DNA from: Prevotellaceae bacterium
GTDB taxonomy: Bacteria; Bacteroidota; Bacteroidia; Bacteroidales; UBA932
DNA: 60,958 nt
NCBI GenBank assembly: GCA_031263585.1
Contig: JAISFN010000111.1
Location: 1 to 60,958 of the forward strand
Direction: 5' to 3'
The notes beneath the pieces are model-generated. The model was not told where the DNA came from. It made no database searches and saw nothing but the letters and a program-made list of their open reading frames with translations. Position numbers and translations under genes: made by a program. This document shows, in pieces, positions 60,844-60,958 of the stretch; the stretch's first letter is position 1; every line of letters begins with the position of its first letter.

Positions 60844-60957
60844 CTATGCTGCGGTAAAGTAAAAATTTGGCAGGTGAAAGCGCCGAAGAATAAATTTCAA
60901 AAACTTTTCTTTGAGTTTTTCCATGTATTTCTTCAAGTTCCACGCGACGGCTGCCAT
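60844..60957 (-). pseudogene. transposase C-terminal end, cut by the window edge
   Basis: The minus strand from the window edge reads MAAVAWNLKKYMEKLKEKFLKF and stops at 60844. The MAAVAWNLKK motif is the usual C-terminal part of IS1182-like transposases in Bacteroidota. The rest lies outside the window, so it may be intact. Confidence 0.55.
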
Positions 60958-60958
60958 G

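Noticed and set aside
1-60958. CRISPR arrays, tRNA or rRNA genes
   Set aside because: No regularly spaced repeats and no tRNA or rRNA signatures were seen on either strand.

Overview
The window comes from a Bacteroidota genome, most likely a fermentative member of Bacteroidales. Several things support this. Promoters have the phylum-specific -33 TTTG / -7 TAnnTTTG form. There are no convincing Shine-Dalgarno sites in AT-rich gaps between ~40-45% GC genes. Genes typical of the phylum are present (DUF3467, CcsBA, MqnC next to FabK-like, NuoCD-like/NuoB-like pair, ECF sigma with DUF4097). A complete succinate-to-butyrate (4-hydroxybutyrate) pathway has the gene order I recall from Porphyromonas gingivalis. 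No tRNA, rRNA or CRISPR array is seen.

Layout. 1-1000: decayed ends of a histidine kinase and an RHS-repeat gene joined head to head. 1020-13411 (minus strand): acyl-CoA dehydrogenase with YcxB-like, EtfA and EtfB; DUF3467; MATE exporter; phosphohexomutase; RfbD-like reductase; PrmA; two soluble subunits of a hydrogenase-4/complex-I-like enzyme that lack metal ligands. 13518-15228: two overlapping AraC regulators. 15477-17950: a graveyard of IS fragments (IS982-like, IS1, two IS5-like). 17969-29845: housekeeping (CcsBA, MutL, rhomboid, NlpC/P60, MlaFE-like ABC transporter, MqnC, FabK-like). 30225-33603: a GC-rich, probably imported pair (ankyrin-like exported protein and a frameshifted exported protein). 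34100-34800: debris at the left edge of a signalling island.

34985-46884 is a eukaryote-like signalling island. It holds a structured RNA candidate, a stand-alone LytTR regulator, an FHA/zinc-ribbon membrane protein, an acidic membrane protein, an exported caspase-like protease, a double zinc-ribbon/FHA protein, three membrane-anchored Ser/Thr kinases (one with Sel1 repeats behind a stop codon, one with an FGE-sulfatase domain), a lipoprotein, an exported protein and a membrane-anchored PP2C phosphatase. Shared DNA segments between its genes show recent internal shuffling.

47073-57581 is the metabolic highlight. Two nearly identical cassettes (hairpin, promoter, cobalamin riboswitch, terminator-like platform) stand in front of bcd-etfB-etfA and of marC-abfD-nifU-abfT-4hbD, with sucD further downstream. 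Together these enzymes turn succinyl-CoA into butyryl-CoA. Succinyl-CoA is also the substrate of B12-dependent methylmalonyl-CoA mutase on the route to propionate, so the arrangement predicts a B12-sensing propionate/butyrate switch. A thiolase gene behind sucD is broken by an IS1-like remnant. The window ends with a DUF6249 / ECF sigma / anti-sigma-like / DUF4097 operon and the C-terminal end of another transposase.
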